Source: an uncultured Paracoccaceae bacterium
Lineage (GTDB): Bacteria; Pseudomonadota; Alphaproteobacteria; Rhodobacterales; Rhodobacteraceae
Assembly (NCBI GenBank): GCA_947503965.1
Contig: CANNFU010000012.1
Span: 41,158-105,157 of the forward strand
Length of the DNA: 64,000 nucleotides
Reading direction: 5' to 3'
Every line of letters starts with the position of its first letter. Position 1 is the stretch's first letter. This document shows, piece after piece, positions 10,024 to 18,707 of this stretch. Position numbers and translations under genes: made by a program. Under the pieces are notes generated by a model that had not been told where the DNA came from, searched no databases, and worked only from the letters and a program-made list of their open reading frames with translations.

Positions 10024-10117
10024 TGGTTTCGGGGCGAAAAGGGCTGTCGGCGTTGCGTCGGATTTGCGTCGGCAAAGCGTCGGACCCCAAGGGGCAGGCT
10101 GTTAAGGATTTGTTCAT

Positions 10118-10795
10118 ATGATGGGGCGCGGCATCAGGGAGCGGCTGTGGGATCAACTGCCGCAGGTGAAGATGCCGACGCTTGGCAAGATCGTCGATAT
10201 CCCGGTCTATTTGATCCACAACAGCGCAGACGCCGAGGATTATTTTTTCATCTTCGATTTCGAGCAGTTCGTGGAACGGTCCCGGACGGGCATGTTCGTG
10301 CGTCCCAAGCTGAAGGTCTGGGCAGGGCGACATGATTTTGGGCGCACGGCATTTGCGCGCCAGTTCCGCGAAAGCTTTGCCCAAGAGTTCGACGCGGCTC
10401 GCGCTGCCCTTGCCGCCGGGGGTGGCAAGAAAAACGGCTGGTTCAGCTGGAGCCTTGGCAAGGACCTGTTGGGCGGTGCGGTGAGCGGATTTGTCGCCAA
10501 TATCGTCCTGCTCGTCGCGATGTCGGCGGGCAAGATGGTCTGGTCGGCACTGCCATTGCCGGCGTTTCTGCGTGAGAAGAGTGACGGAGAGAAGTTGGAA
10601 AGCAGCATCTCCGAGACCCAGACAAAGGTTGATACGGCCCTTGCTGGCATGGAGGTCACCCTGCACCGGGAGCTTTACGACCATGCCCGCAAATTCGGCC
10701 CGATTTCGCAGCGCGACATGGACTATGATGCCTGGCCGCTGCCTGCCTTTGTCCGCAACCATCTGACGGAAAACGGATCAACATCATGGTGGTAA
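10118..10795 (+). CDS. Hypothetical membrane-associated protein between mccB and mccA
   Basis: A 225-aa protein of no recognised family. The first half is soluble, with aromatic and charged residues (DYFFIFDFEQFVERSRTG). A glycine-rich hydrophobic segment (LLGGAVSGFVANIVLLVAM, about residues 117-135) is probably membrane-inserted and may continue into a second hydrophobic stretch. A predicted amphipathic helix follows. AAGGA lies 9 nt upstream of the ATG. It ends 3 nt before mccA, so it must be co-transcribed with both carboxylase subunits. A role in carboxylase localisation would be speculation. Confidence 0.65.
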   Translation: MMGRGIRERLWDQLPQVKMPTLGKIVDIPVYLIHNSADAEDYFFIFDFEQFVERSRTGMFVRPKLKVWAGRHDFGRTAFARQFRESFAQEFDAARAALAAGGGKKNGWFSWSLGKDLLGGAVSGFVANIVLLVAMSAGKMVWSALPLPAFLREKSDGEKLESSISETQTKVDTALAGMEVTLHRELYDHARKFGPISQRDMDYDAWPLPAFVRNHLTENGSTSWW

Positions 10796-10798
10796 GCA

Positions 10799-12709
10799 AT
10801 GTTCACTAAAATCCTGATCGCCAACCGGGGCGAGATTGCTTGCCGTGTGATCCAGTCGGCACGTGCGATGGGCGTGCGCACGGTGGCGGTTTATTCGGAT
10901 GCTGATGCGGGTGCCTTGCATGTCCGTCAGGCGGATGAAGCGGTGCGCCTTGGTCCTGCGCCGGTGTCGGAGAGTTATTTGCGGGGCGATCTGATCGTGC
11001 AGGCGGCCCTGGATACCGGGGCGCAGGCGATCCATCCGGGCTATGGGTTTCTATCGGAGAATCCTGAGTTTGTGGAGGCAGTGGAGGCTGCGGGGCTGGT
11101 GTTTATCGGCCCGTCCGCCAAGGCCATTCGCGCCATGGGTCTGAAGGATGCCGCCAAGGCGCTGATGCACGAGGCCGGGGTGCCGGTTGTGCCGGGATAT
11201 CATGGCGAAAACCAGAACCCGGATTTTCTGGCCGGTGAGGTGGATCAGATCGGGTATCCGGTGCTGATCAAGGCCGTGGCCGGTGGCGGCGGCAAGGGCA
11301 TGCGTCTGGTCGAGGATGCGAAAGGGTTTGCAGAGGCACTGGCGTCGGCGCAGGCCGAGGCGCGCACCGCCTTTGGCAATGCCGATGTGCTGATCGAGAA
11401 GTACATCACCTCGCCCCGTCATATCGAGGTGCAGGTGTTTGGCGATGGCACCGATGCGGTGCATTTGTTCGAGCGGGATTGTTCGCTGCAACGCCGCCAT
11501 CAGAAAGTGATCGAGGAGGCGCCTGCGCCGGGCATGACCGCCGCCGTGCGTCAGGCCATGGGCGATGCGGCGGTGACGGCGGCCAGGGCCATTGGCTATG
11601 CCGGGGCTGGGACCATCGAGTTTATTGTCGATGGGTCTGATGGGCTGCGCACTGATGGCTTCTGGTTCATGGAGATGAATACGCGGTTGCAGGTGGAACA
11701 TCCGGTGACCGAGGCGATCACCGGCGTCGATCTGGTGGAATGGCAGTTGCGTGTCGCGGCAGGAGAGCCGTTGCCCGCCCGGCAGGAGGATCTGTCGATC
11801 AATGGTCACGCCTTTGAGGCCCGGCTTTATGCCGAGGATGTGCCTGCGGGGTTTTTGCCAGCGACCGGCACGATTGATCATCTGGTGTTTCCTGACACGG
11901 CCCGCATTGATAGCGGTGTCGAGGCCGGGTCGGAGATTTCGCCTTGGTATGATCCGATGATTGCCAAGGTGACCGTGCATGGCCCGGATCGGGCGACCGC
12001 CTTGCGGTCATTGTCATCGGCGCTGGATGCCACGCAGGTGGCGGGCACGGTGACCAATCTGGGGTTTCTGCGCCACCTGTCGCGTGATGCGGGGTTTGTG
12101 GCCGGTGATGTCGATACCGGGCTGATTGCGCGGGAGGAAGCGACGCTTTGCGTGGCCCCGGTTCCCGCGCTGCGTGATGTTGCGGTGGCGGCGGTGACGG
12201 CGGCTGATATCGGGGGTGGTCCGCTGACGGGCTTTGCCCTGTGGCAGCCGCTGAGCCGCGAGATTGTTCTGGCCCATGCCGGTGCGCCGCTGACGGCGCG
12301 GTTGACGATCACTGGCCCTGATCGGGTGGCCGTGGCGGTGGCGGAGGATGATATCACGCTGGTCCGCCATGGTGATCACTGGGGTCTGCCCGCGATTCGG
12401 CATGGCAGCCGGGTCAGCGTGTTCGGGGCAGAGACGCTGACATTCGATATTGTCGATCCGCTGGATCGGGCCGGGGCCGGTCTGGGTGGTGATACGGTGC
12501 TGGCCCCGATGCCGGGGCTGGTGCGCGATGTGGTGGTAGCCGCCGGGCAAGCGGTGGTCGAGGGCGACCGGATGGTTGTGCTGGAGGCGATGAAGATGGA
12601 ACATGTGCTGCGCGCCCCGCGCGATGGTGTTGTCGCGTCGGTTGCTGTGGCGACGGGCGATCAGGTGACCGCCGGGGCGCTGATGGTCGCGCTGGAGGAT
12701 GTGGAATGA
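10799..12709 (+). CDS. mccA: Methylcrotonyl-CoA carboxylase biotin-containing (alpha) subunit
   Basis: ATP-dependent biotin carboxylase plus biotin carrier of the leucine pathway, 636 aa. It starts with the biotin-carboxylase N-terminus FTKILIANRGEIACRVI. The ATP-grasp core includes AVAGGGGKGMRLVED and EMNTRLQVEHPVTEAITG. A central linker/BT domain leads to a C-terminal biotinyl domain with EAMKMEHVL, where Lys599 is the biotinylation site. The biotin ligase birA lies at 45373 in the same window. It overlaps the GST gene by 4 nt. Confidence 0.96.
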   Translation: MFTKILIANRGEIACRVIQSARAMGVRTVAVYSDADAGALHVRQADEAVRLGPAPVSESYLRGDLIVQAALDTGAQAIHPGYGFLSENPEFVEAVEAAGLVFIGPSAKAIRAMGLKDAAKALMHEAGVPVVPGYHGENQNPDFLAGEVDQIGYPVLIKAVAGGGGKGMRLVEDAKGFAEALASAQAEARTAFGNADVLIEKYITSPRHIEVQVFGDGTDAVHLFERDCSLQRRHQKVIEEAPAPGMTAAVRQAMGDAAVTAARAIGYAGAGTIEFIVDGSDGLRTDGFWFMEMNTRLQVEHPVTEAITGVDLVEWQLRVAAGEPLPARQEDLSINGHAFEARLYAEDVPAGFLPATGTIDHLVFPDTARIDSGVEAGSEISPWYDPMIAKVTVHGPDRATALRSLSSALDATQVAGTVTNLGFLRHLSRDAGFVAGDVDTGLIAREEATLCVAPVPALRDVAVAAVTAADIGGGPLTGFALWQPLSREIVLAHAGAPLTARLTITGPDRVAVAVAEDDITLVRHGDHWGLPAIRHGSRVSVFGAETLTFDIVDPLDRAGAGLGGDTVLAPMPGLVRDVVVAAGQAVVEGDRMVVLEAMKMEHVLRAPRDGVVASVAVATGDQVTAGALMVALEDVE

Positions 12710-13356
12710 TCCGTTTGCATCATTGTCATCAGACACGGTCGATGCGCAGCCTGTGGCTGCTTTATGAGATCGGCGTTGATTTTGAATTGCAGGTCTATCC
12801 GTTCGACAAGACCCTGCGCGAGGAACCTTACCGGTCGCTGAACCCAACGGGCCGGGTGCCTACGCTGGAGATTGATGGCGCGGTTTTGACCGAAAGCGGG
12901 GCGATTGCGGAATATCTGTGCGAGCGTTTCCCTGAGGCGGCCCTGGGTCGAGACCCAGGCCACGAGGAACGAGCGGCCTGGCTGAACTGGATCCATTTCG
13001 CTGAGACGATCAGTCAGCATACGGCCGCTCTGACCCAGCAGCATGTGGCGCTTTATGAAGATCACATGCGCTCGCCCATTATCATGCAGTTGGAGGCCAA
13101 GCGGCTGGCCAAGACCCTGCGCACGGTTGAGGCGGGGTTGCACGGGGATTACTTGCTGTCGTCCTTTTCGGCGGCTGATATCGGAGTTGGGCAGGCGGTT
13201 TACATGGCCGGGCATTTTGTGGAATTGGATCAGTTTCCCAAACTGTCGGCATGGTTTGGCCGGTTGCAGGCGCGCGATGCTTATCGCAAGGCGTTGCCGG
13301 ATGGTCCGGGGCTTTATGCCAAGGCGTTTTATCCACCTTGGGAGATCCCGTCGTGA
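12706..13356 (+). CDS. Glutathione S-transferase family protein
   Basis: A 216-aa protein with a thioredoxin-fold N-terminal domain (HHCHQTRSMRSLWLLYEIGV, then the glutathione-contact motif GRVPTLEIDGAVLTESGAI with cis-Pro and ESGAI). An all-helical C-terminal domain follows, containing FSAADIGVGQAVYMA. It is coupled to mccA by ATGA and lies inside the leucine cluster. The substrate is unknown. GSTs are found in many catabolic operons, sometimes as detoxifiers of reactive acyl intermediates, but that role here is inference. Confidence 0.85.
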   Translation: MIRLHHCHQTRSMRSLWLLYEIGVDFELQVYPFDKTLREEPYRSLNPTGRVPTLEIDGAVLTESGAIAEYLCERFPEAALGRDPGHEERAAWLNWIHFAETISQHTAALTQQHVALYEDHMRSPIIMQLEAKRLAKTLRTVEAGLHGDYLLSSFSAADIGVGQAVYMAGHFVELDQFPKLSAWFGRLQARDAYRKALPDGPGLYAKAFYPPWEIPS

Positions 13357-13369
13357 GAAGATGTCACGT

Positions 13370-13427
13370 GGGAGGGGGCGCTGCCCCCGCGCCTTGCGGC
13401 GCTCCCCCGGGATATTTGACCTCAAAA
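13370..13427. repeat. GC-rich palindromic (REP-like) element
   Basis: Between the GST and HMG-CoA lyase genes lies a compact palindrome. Nested inside GGGAG...CTCCC arms (13370-13374 and 13412-13416) is GGGGGC-GCT-GCCCCC. The motif CGGGATATTTGACC follows. Extragenic palindromes of this kind ending in a GGGATATTT-like tail are, from memory, abundant in Rhodobacterales genomes. It may form an RNA hairpin that affects mRNA stability within the operon. Confidence 0.6.
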
Positions 13428-13440
13428 GAAGGGTGGGGTG

Positions 13441-14301
13441 GTGGCTGAGCGCGTGCGTCTTCATGAAGTTGGTCCGCGTGACGGATTGCAGAATGAAAAG
13501 GCTGTAATTCCGGTGGCCGATAAGGTTGCCCTGATCGATTTGCTGAGCACATCGGGACTGCGCGATATTGAGGTGGGCAGTTTTGTCAGCCCCAAATGGG
13601 TGCCGCAGATGGCCGATACCGACCGTGTACTGGCGGCGATGACCCCTGTGGATGGGGTCCGCTATGCGGTTCTGGTGCCAAATATGCGCGGCTGGGAGGG
13701 GTTTGTGGCCGCCCGCGTGCCGGGGGTGATGTATGAGGTGGCGGTGTTCATTTCCGCCTCTGAAGGGTTTTCGCAGAGCAACCTGAACTGTTCGATTGCG
13801 GAATCAGTGGAGCGGCTGACGCCGGTTGCGCGTGCTGCCGAAGATGCGGGCGTGCCGGTGCGCGGTTATGTGTCCTGCGTGACCGATTGCCCGTTTGAGG
13901 GCCCGGTGGCCCCGGCCGCCGTAGCGCGCGCGACCGAAATGCTGTTGGCGGTGGCCCCGATGCAGGTATCGCTGGGTGACACCATCGGCAAGGGTACGCC
14001 GGAGACGGTGGCCCGGATGCTGGAGGCCGTGTTGGATGTGGCCCCGGCGACAGGGCTGGCGGGCCATTTTCATGATACCGGCGGACAGGCGCTGGCCAAT
14101 GTCGAAACAGCACTTGAGATGGGGTTGCGCGATTTCGACAGTGCGGTTGGCGGGTTGGGCGGCTGTCCTTATGCCCCCGGCGCACCGGGCAATGTGGCGA
14201 CCGAGGCGGTGCTGGAGCGGGTGCATGCCTTGGGCTTTGAGACCGGGGTAGATGGCAATGTGATTGCCAAGGCGGCGACATTGGCGCGGGGGATGCGATG
14301 A
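13441..14301 (+). CDS. mvaB: Hydroxymethylglutaryl-CoA lyase
   Basis: Cleaves HMG-CoA to acetoacetate and acetyl-CoA, the last step of leucine degradation. The 286-aa TIM-barrel protein shows HEVGPRDGLQNE (metal and catalytic Asp/Arg), SFVSPKWVPQMAD, the metal-ligand region GHFHDTGGQALAN, and the signature GGLGGCPYAPGAPGNVATE with the catalytic cysteine. Two GTG codons are adjacent at 13438 and 13441. The second gives the common MAERV start and 7-nt spacing from AGAAGGG, so I prefer it. It overlaps the next gene by 4 nt. Confidence 0.95.
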   Translation: MAERVRLHEVGPRDGLQNEKAVIPVADKVALIDLLSTSGLRDIEVGSFVSPKWVPQMADTDRVLAAMTPVDGVRYAVLVPNMRGWEGFVAARVPGVMYEVAVFISASEGFSQSNLNCSIAESVERLTPVARAAEDAGVPVRGYVSCVTDCPFEGPVAPAAVARATEMLLAVAPMQVSLGDTIGKGTPETVARMLEAVLDVAPATGLAGHFHDTGGQALANVETALEMGLRDFDSAVGGLGGCPYAPGAPGNVATEAVLERVHALGFETGVDGNVIAKAATLARGMR

Positions 14302-15077
14302 TTGATCTGAGCGTGGATGACCGGGGGGTGGCCACTTTGGCGCTGGCCCGGCCCGAGAAGCATAATGCGCTGTCGCAGGCGCTGATTGATGATCTGCGCG
14401 CTGCGGCGGCGCGCATTGCTGCTGACCGCGATATTCGTGTCGTGGTGCTGGCCGGGCATGGGCCGTCGTTTTGTGCAGGCGGTGATCTGGGCTGGATGCG
14501 TGACCAGATGGCAGGTGATGCGGAGATGAAGCGGGCCGCTGCGCAATCCATCGCGGGGATGCTGGGGGCGATCAATACGCTGCCGCAGCCGGTGATTGGC
14601 CGGGTACACGGCAATGCCTTTGGTGGCGGGGTGGGGATGGCCTGCGTCTGCGATATCGCGATTGCGGCGGATCACGTGAAGTTCGGCCTGACGGAGACCA
14701 AGCTGGGTTTGATCCCTGCGACCATCGGCCCTTATGTGCTGGCCCGTCTGGGTGAGGCGCATGCGCGTCGCGTGTTCATGTCATCGCGTGTGTTCGATGC
14801 GGCAGAGGCGGCGACGCTGGGCGTGGTGGCAAAGGCCGTGCCGGCGGATGCGCTGGATGCGGCGGTGGAGGCTGAGGTTGCGCCCTATCTGGCTTGCGCG
14901 CCGGGTGCGGTGGCTGCTGCCAAGATGTTTGCGCGATCCTTGGGCCCTGTTATCGATGCCGAAACAGTCACACGCTCAATCGATGCATTGATCACGCAAT
15001 GGAATAGTCCGGAGGCCGAAGAGGGTATCGCCGCCTTCTTTGAAAAAAGGGCTGCGGCGTGGAACCCAACGTCATAA
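14298..15077 (+). CDS. liuC: Enoyl-CoA hydratase, probable methylglutaconyl-CoA hydratase
   Basis: A 259-aa crotonase-fold protein. The oxyanion-hole motifs are visible (FCAGGDLGWMRD and GNAFGGGVGMACVCDIAIAA), and ETKLGLIPATIGPYV follows. By context it hydrates 3-methylglutaconyl-CoA to HMG-CoA, filling the step between MccAB and the lyase just upstream. The substrate assignment rests on gene order, because crotonase specificity is hard to read from sequence. The ATG overlaps the lyase TGA. No further pathway gene follows on this strand. Confidence 0.88.
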   Translation: MIDLSVDDRGVATLALARPEKHNALSQALIDDLRAAAARIAADRDIRVVVLAGHGPSFCAGGDLGWMRDQMAGDAEMKRAAAQSIAGMLGAINTLPQPVIGRVHGNAFGGGVGMACVCDIAIAADHVKFGLTETKLGLIPATIGPYVLARLGEAHARRVFMSSRVFDAAEAATLGVVAKAVPADALDAAVEAEVAPYLACAPGAVAAAKMFARSLGPVIDAETVTRSIDALITQWNSPEAEEGIAAFFEKRAAAWNPTS

Positions 15078-15120
15078 GCATATCGTCAGATTTCCGTCTC
15101 ACTTTGGACTGATTCTCCGC

Positions 15121-15136
15121 GTTAAGTCGGCTTAAC
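15121..15136 (+). promoter_or_regulatory. Small inverted repeat upstream of membrane protein
   Basis: GTTAAG-TCGG-CTTAAC is a perfect 6-bp inverted repeat ending 12 nt before the ATG at 15149, directly upstream of the GAGGAGAGA ribosome binding site. It could be an operator or a small 5'-leader hairpin. No poly-T run follows, so it is not a terminator. Confidence 0.3.
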
Positions 15137-15148
15137 GAGGAGAGACAC

Positions 15149-16090
15149 ATGCTGTTTGAGTGGCCGACCCCAGACCAGATGATCTATCGCGTGATGCGGT
15201 TGCGACGTCTTGTGGCGCTGGCGATTGCGATTCCGGTCGGCGTGATGCTGATTGGCGCCGCACTCGATCCTGCGTTTTTGTCGCCGGACCGGGCCACGCT
15301 TGGTGCGCTGGCGGTGGCGGTACTGGTTGTGGGTCACGTCATGCTGTTTCCCAATGTGGCAACCGAAACCCTGAGCCTGTCATTGTCCGTCACGTTGCTG
15401 GTTGTTGCAGCGCCCTGGATCAAAACGCTGGCGTGGATGGCGCCGGCGGACAACGCCCATGCGGCCTATGCGATACTGGTGGGGCTTTCGGTTTTGGGGA
15501 CAGGGCTGTTCATGGCCGTTGCCAAAACGCTGTTGTCTGCAGTGGTCTATGCCGGGCCTGCCATCAAATTGCGGGTCAAGGCGGCGATGGAACTGCCATG
15601 TTCGACGACCGTGGCCCATCGTCAGTTTGCGTTGCAGCCATCAACACGCCGCGGGCGTATCCTGAGCGGGGCGTCGGATAATGACGGTCTATTTGATGTG
15701 GCGATTGTGGCGCCCCAGGTGGCCGATCCCGATCAACCGGACCAACCTTTCGTCGCACGACTGGCCGCGAAGGTGCTGCATTCGGACGAAACCAGCCATC
15801 AGGTGATGCTTGTGTTGGCCGATGGCCGCGTGGCCGCGACCTCGCAGACGTTTACACCCACCGACGCAGGATGCCGTGTCGAAATGATCGAGATGCCGGG
15901 TGATTTCACCCTTGGCATGCACGCGATGTTCTGGCTGACCGACCAGCAGGCCGACAACATGACGGAGTGCGCTGACACGATCCTGTCAGAGCCTGCACGC
16001 GCCAATGGTCTGGCGCATGGTGTATCGCTTTTGTCGATTGCGGGCGCGGTCTTGTCGCCACGTGAACCTGCGATCAAACGCGCAAAATAA
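15149..16090 (+). CDS. Polytopic membrane protein with C-terminal soluble domain, unknown
   Basis: A 313-aa protein. The N-terminal part has about four hydrophobic segments (around residues 22-45, 50-68, 71-92 and 103-125). From about 140 it turns soluble, with beta-rich, acidic sequence and few cysteines. GAGGAGAGA sits just upstream of the ATG. I do not recognise the family. It stands alone between the leucine cluster and nuoA, with a 110-bp gap before nuoA. The architecture suggests a membrane anchor with a cytoplasmic or periplasmic sensory or scaffold domain, but this is only inference. Confidence 0.7.
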   Translation: MLFEWPTPDQMIYRVMRLRRLVALAIAIPVGVMLIGAALDPAFLSPDRATLGALAVAVLVVGHVMLFPNVATETLSLSLSVTLLVVAAPWIKTLAWMAPADNAHAAYAILVGLSVLGTGLFMAVAKTLLSAVVYAGPAIKLRVKAAMELPCSTTVAHRQFALQPSTRRGRILSGASDNDGLFDVAIVAPQVADPDQPDQPFVARLAAKVLHSDETSHQVMLVLADGRVAATSQTFTPTDAGCRVEMIEMPGDFTLGMHAMFWLTDQQADNMTECADTILSEPARANGLAHGVSLLSIAGAVLSPREPAIKRAK

Positions 16091-16127
16091 TTTCCCCGAA
16101 ACGGGCCTGTGACTGTCCTTGGTTTGG

Positions 16128-16156
16128 TTGACCCTGCCAAGGGCGGACGCTATGCA
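16128..16156 (+). promoter_or_regulatory. Putative sigma-70-type promoter of nuoA
   Basis: TTGACC at 16128-16133 and TATGCA at 16151-16156 are separated by exactly 17 nt. This would give a leader of about 38 nt before the nuoA start. The -35 lies within a CCTTGG...CCAAGG inverted repeat that could matter for regulation. Prediction is by eye only. Confidence 0.5.
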
Positions 16157-16200
16157 GATGGCAGCCAACAGGCCGTGCGCCACAGGGAAAGGACGACCCC

Positions 16201-16566
16201 TTGCAGGAAATGCTATCCGAGTATTTGCCGATCATGATCTTTCTGGGTCTTGCGATTGCGCTGGGCCTGATCCTGATCCTTGCAGCCGCGATTGTTGCTG
16301 TACGCAATCCCGACCCGGAAAAGGTGTCGGCCTATGAATGTGGGTTCAACGCATTCGATGATGCGCGCATGAAGTTTGATGTCCGGTTTTACCTGGTGTC
16401 GATCCTGTTCATCATCTTCGATCTTGAGGTCGCGTTCCTGTTTCCGTGGGCCGTCGCGTTTCAGGATGTGAGCATGGTGGGCTTTTGGTCGATGATGGTG
16501 TTCCTTGGCGTACTGACCATCGGCTTTGCCTATGAATGGAAAAAGGGCGCGCTTGAGTGGGAGTAG
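16201..16566 (+). CDS. nuoA: NADH-quinone oxidoreductase subunit A
   Basis: Membrane-arm subunit of complex I (121 aa, three transmembrane helices). The conserved loop [21 protein letters not shown] holds the buried cysteine near the quinone site, and [14 protein letters not shown] follows. I chose the TTG at 16201 because it gives [11 protein letters not shown], matching the usual length in Rhodobacterales, where an ATG start codes MEEMLREYLPI. The alternative ATG lies three codons in. It is followed by a strong terminator and not by nuoB, which lies 5 kb away. Confidence 0.96.
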   Translation: MQEMLSEYLPIMIFLGLAIALGLILILAAAIVAVRNPDPEKVSAYECGFNAFDDARMKFDVRFYLVSILFIIFDLEVAFLFPWAVAFQDVSMVGFWSMMVFLGVLTIGFAYEWKKGALEWE

Positions 16567-16608
16567 GCCAGCGCTAGACGCCCCTTTGGCGAGTCAATTT
16601 TGAGAAAC

Positions 16609-16644
16609 AAAAGGGTTTGTCCGGGGTGCTGGACAAATCCTTTT
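16609..16644 (+). terminator. Rho-independent terminator after nuoA (bidirectional)
   Basis: A 14-bp stem (left arm 16609-16622, right arm 16631-16644) is broken only by one G.T pair, with an 8-nt loop. It is flanked by A-run and T-run, so it can act on both strands. It sits 43 nt after the nuoA stop and should end most nuoA transcripts, separating nuoA from the rest of the nuo genes. Confidence 0.8.
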
Positions 16645-17058
16645 TGCAGGCTGCTTCGCCATCTCTGCCAGCGCGTCGAATTGATACGCGCGAAACGGAG
16701 ACTTTGGCAGGGGCAATGCCCCGCATGCAAACTGTGACGTTATACGGAAAGTCGGATCCATGCGCTTTTGCGAATAACATCTTGAGCTTTAGAGCGTTGC
16801 TAAACCATACCTTGGCCGACGTCACGCACGATTGCCAAATCGGGCTGTCCCCTACCGCCCCCATGGGCGGGGGCTTCACCCCCACCCGCGTTCGGGGACT
16901 GCCCTCGCGCTGTTAGACAGGTATTGACGAGGCTCTAGGCTGAGCCACGCAAGCATACCCGTGGTTGAGGTGTAGTGCACTGAAGCTGCGAACGGACAGC
17001 CTGACGCTGCTGGTACATGGAAATCAGGACGCGCCGAATGTTTATCTCGCCCCAAAAT
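16645..17058. other. Non-coding stretch with palindrome, no convincing gene
   Basis: Short open frames occur on both strands, but none has a good start, ribosome binding site or family resemblance. The notable content is an imperfect palindrome at 16842-16904: GGGCTGTCCCC pairs with GGGGACTGCCC around an inner CGCCC-CCAT-GGGCG hairpin. The region may be the scar of whatever rearrangement parted nuoA from nuoB. I see no transposase remnant. Confidence 0.5.
16842..16904. repeat. Imperfect GC-rich palindrome
   Basis: Outer arms of 11 nt (16842-16852 and 16894-16904) match with one central mismatch, and an inner hairpin lies around 16856-16869. It is not followed by a T-run. It could be a dispersed extragenic repeat or an end of a lost mobile element. 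Confidence 0.45.
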
Positions 17059-17060
17059 GA

Positions 17061-17094
17061 AAAACGCCTATGGCTGGTGGGCCATAGACGTTTT
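17061..17094 (-). terminator. Rho-independent terminator for the PBP-OmpA gene
   Basis: AAAACG-C-CTATGGC / GCCATAG-A-CGTTTT forms a stem with one internal mismatch and a 6-nt loop. Read on the minus strand, it follows the stop at 17127 by about 30 nt and ends in GTTTTT. Confidence 0.8.
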
Positions 17095-17126
17095 CGTGGT
17101 GCGATGTCAGGTCTTGATGACAGCGA

Positions 17127-18707
17127 TTATGCGGGTGACTTGATCCACACTTCGACGCGGCGGTTGATGCGGCGTCCCTGATCGCTTTCGTTGCAGCCGG
17201 ACGGTGCAACCTCACCATAACCAACCGAGCTGAGCGTGATGGCAGAGAGGCGGTTGCCAGCAGATGCCGCAACCTCGGCTGCGACTTGCGCGGCCCGTCG
17301 TTCTGCCAGGTTCAGGTTGTTTTCAAAGCGACCGACACTGTCGGTGAAACCCACAAACAATACTTCGGAACCGGCTGGTTGTGTTGCGAGATAGTCGATC
17401 AGCCGGAATTTATCGATCCGCGCACGTTCATCCAGTTCGGATGACCCGGTACGGAAACGGAAGGTTGCCGACAACCGGTCGAAATCACGCATCTGGCCCA
17501 ACATCCGCTGCGCGGTCTGCTGTTCGATTGGTCCACCGTCAGTGTTCAACAGGGCCACGGCGCGCAGATCCGATGTGGACTGTTCGCGGCGGTCAACGCT
17601 GAAACCAATGAAACCGGCCTTGCGCAGCACACCGTCGACTTCATCCGAGGTCGCGTATTGAATGAAGTCACGCGCCTGCGGGTTTTGATTGTCACCGCGT
17701 GTGTACAGATACAGACGACGCTGCAGACCGTACTCTTCCGTCTTGGCCGAGAACGCATCGGGGATCATCGTGATGCCGCACTGGTTGATGATGTTGATTG
17801 TGTTCGCGCCGCGCTGGAAGGCATAGCCTACAACACCAATGGCACCGGGATTTTCATTGACGAACTGTGCAACGGCGTTGCTGTTTGGCACGATTTCGGC
17901 ATTTGGCGTCAGCGAAATGTCGGCGCTGCCGAAGAAGCTGCTTTCGAATGCGTCCTGCCGGTCAGAGCCGACGATGTTGCGCAAGACAACCTGAACGGGA
18001 AGGTTTGGACCACCGACCTGCGCCCAGTTTGATACAGCGCCACTGTAGATGCCGAACAACTGGCGTACATCCAAAGTGCTGACCGGGTTGTCGGGGTGAA
18101 CAACAACAATCAGGCTATCCACTGCCAGGATGTGTTCCTGCGACGGGTCCAGCATGTCACCGGCACCGGCGTCACGCAAGGCTGTGGCCTCTTGCGCGGC
18201 AAGGCGGCGCGATGCCATTGCGATGTCAGACTGACCTGCCAGAAGATCCGCAATACCAGCTGACGCGCTGGAGCCTGTGACCTGGATCGTAGCGAGATCA
18301 TTGCCAAAGCCCTGATCTTCGACCAGTTGGGCCACGAACTGCCCTTGGACCGCGGTGTTCCCGATATCGGCCGCGGCGTCTTTGGACCCTGCAAAGCCTT
18401 CAACCAAAAGTGGCATCAGACCTGCGCCGATCTCTTCGGACCCGGAAATCGCAATGTCGACTTCGGCCACGCTCAGGTCAGGACAAGCGTCGCCGCTGCA
18501 TGTCACACGGCTGGCCTGAACCCGCAAAGGACCCAGAAGCGTCTGAATCGTGTAGGTATTGTTTTCAAAGCTGACCAAGTCACCGGTCATGTTCACCGTG
18601 CCGTCACTTGATCGTAGTGTGACCTGTTGGGCCAGTGCGCTGCTTGCCATGGCCATAATTGCAGCTGTCGCTATCCCAAGCCGACGAGCGTTTCCGGGGG
18701 TTTTCAT
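17127..18707 (-). CDS. Phosphate-binding-protein-like / OmpA C-terminal fusion protein
   Basis: A 526-aa exported protein. The signal peptide ends at SSALAQ (about residue 27). A PstS-like periplasmic binding domain follows (about 85-370), with GSSASAGIADLLAGQSDIAMASRRL and a ligand-loop-like IVGSDRQDAF. The C-terminal OmpA/MotB domain (about 400-526) has FRTGSSELDERARIDKF, FVGFTDSVGRFENNLNLAERRA and NRRVEVWIK, which bind peptidoglycan. The ATG at 18707 has GGAG 10 nt upstream. The fusion would hold a ligand-binding domain on the cell wall. A phosphate ligand is likely by family but unproven. No pst transporter genes adjoin. Confidence 0.85.
   Translation of the reverse strand: MKTPGNARRLGIATAAIMAMASSALAQQVTLRSSDGTVNMTGDLVSFENNTYTIQTLLGPLRVQASRVTCSGDACPDLSVAEVDIAISGSEEIGAGLMPLLVEGFAGSKDAAADIGNTAVQGQFVAQLVEDQGFGNDLATIQVTGSSASAGIADLLAGQSDIAMASRRLAAQEATALRDAGAGDMLDPSQEHILAVDSLIVVVHPDNPVSTLDVRQLFGIYSGAVSNWAQVGGPNLPVQVVLRNIVGSDRQDAFESSFFGSADISLTPNAEIVPNSNAVAQFVNENPGAIGVVGYAFQRGANTINIINQCGITMIPDAFSAKTEEYGLQRRLYLYTRGDNQNPQARDFIQYATSDEVDGVLRKAGFIGFSVDRREQSTSDLRAVALLNTDGGPIEQQTAQRMLGQMRDFDRLSATFRFRTGSSELDERARIDKFRLIDYLATQPAGSEVLFVGFTDSVGRFENNLNLAERRAAQVAAEVAASAGNRLSAITLSSVGYGEVAPSGCNESDQGRRINRRVEVWIKSPA

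Noticed and set aside
11051..11980. Minus-strand open frame opposite mccA
   Set aside because: Antisense shadow of a well-supported carboxylase gene.
16617..16916. 99-codon open frame, and an opposite one of 103 codons, after nuoA
   Set aside because: Both run through the terminator hairpin and the palindrome, lack ribosome binding sites, and have no recognisable family. Treated as non-coding.
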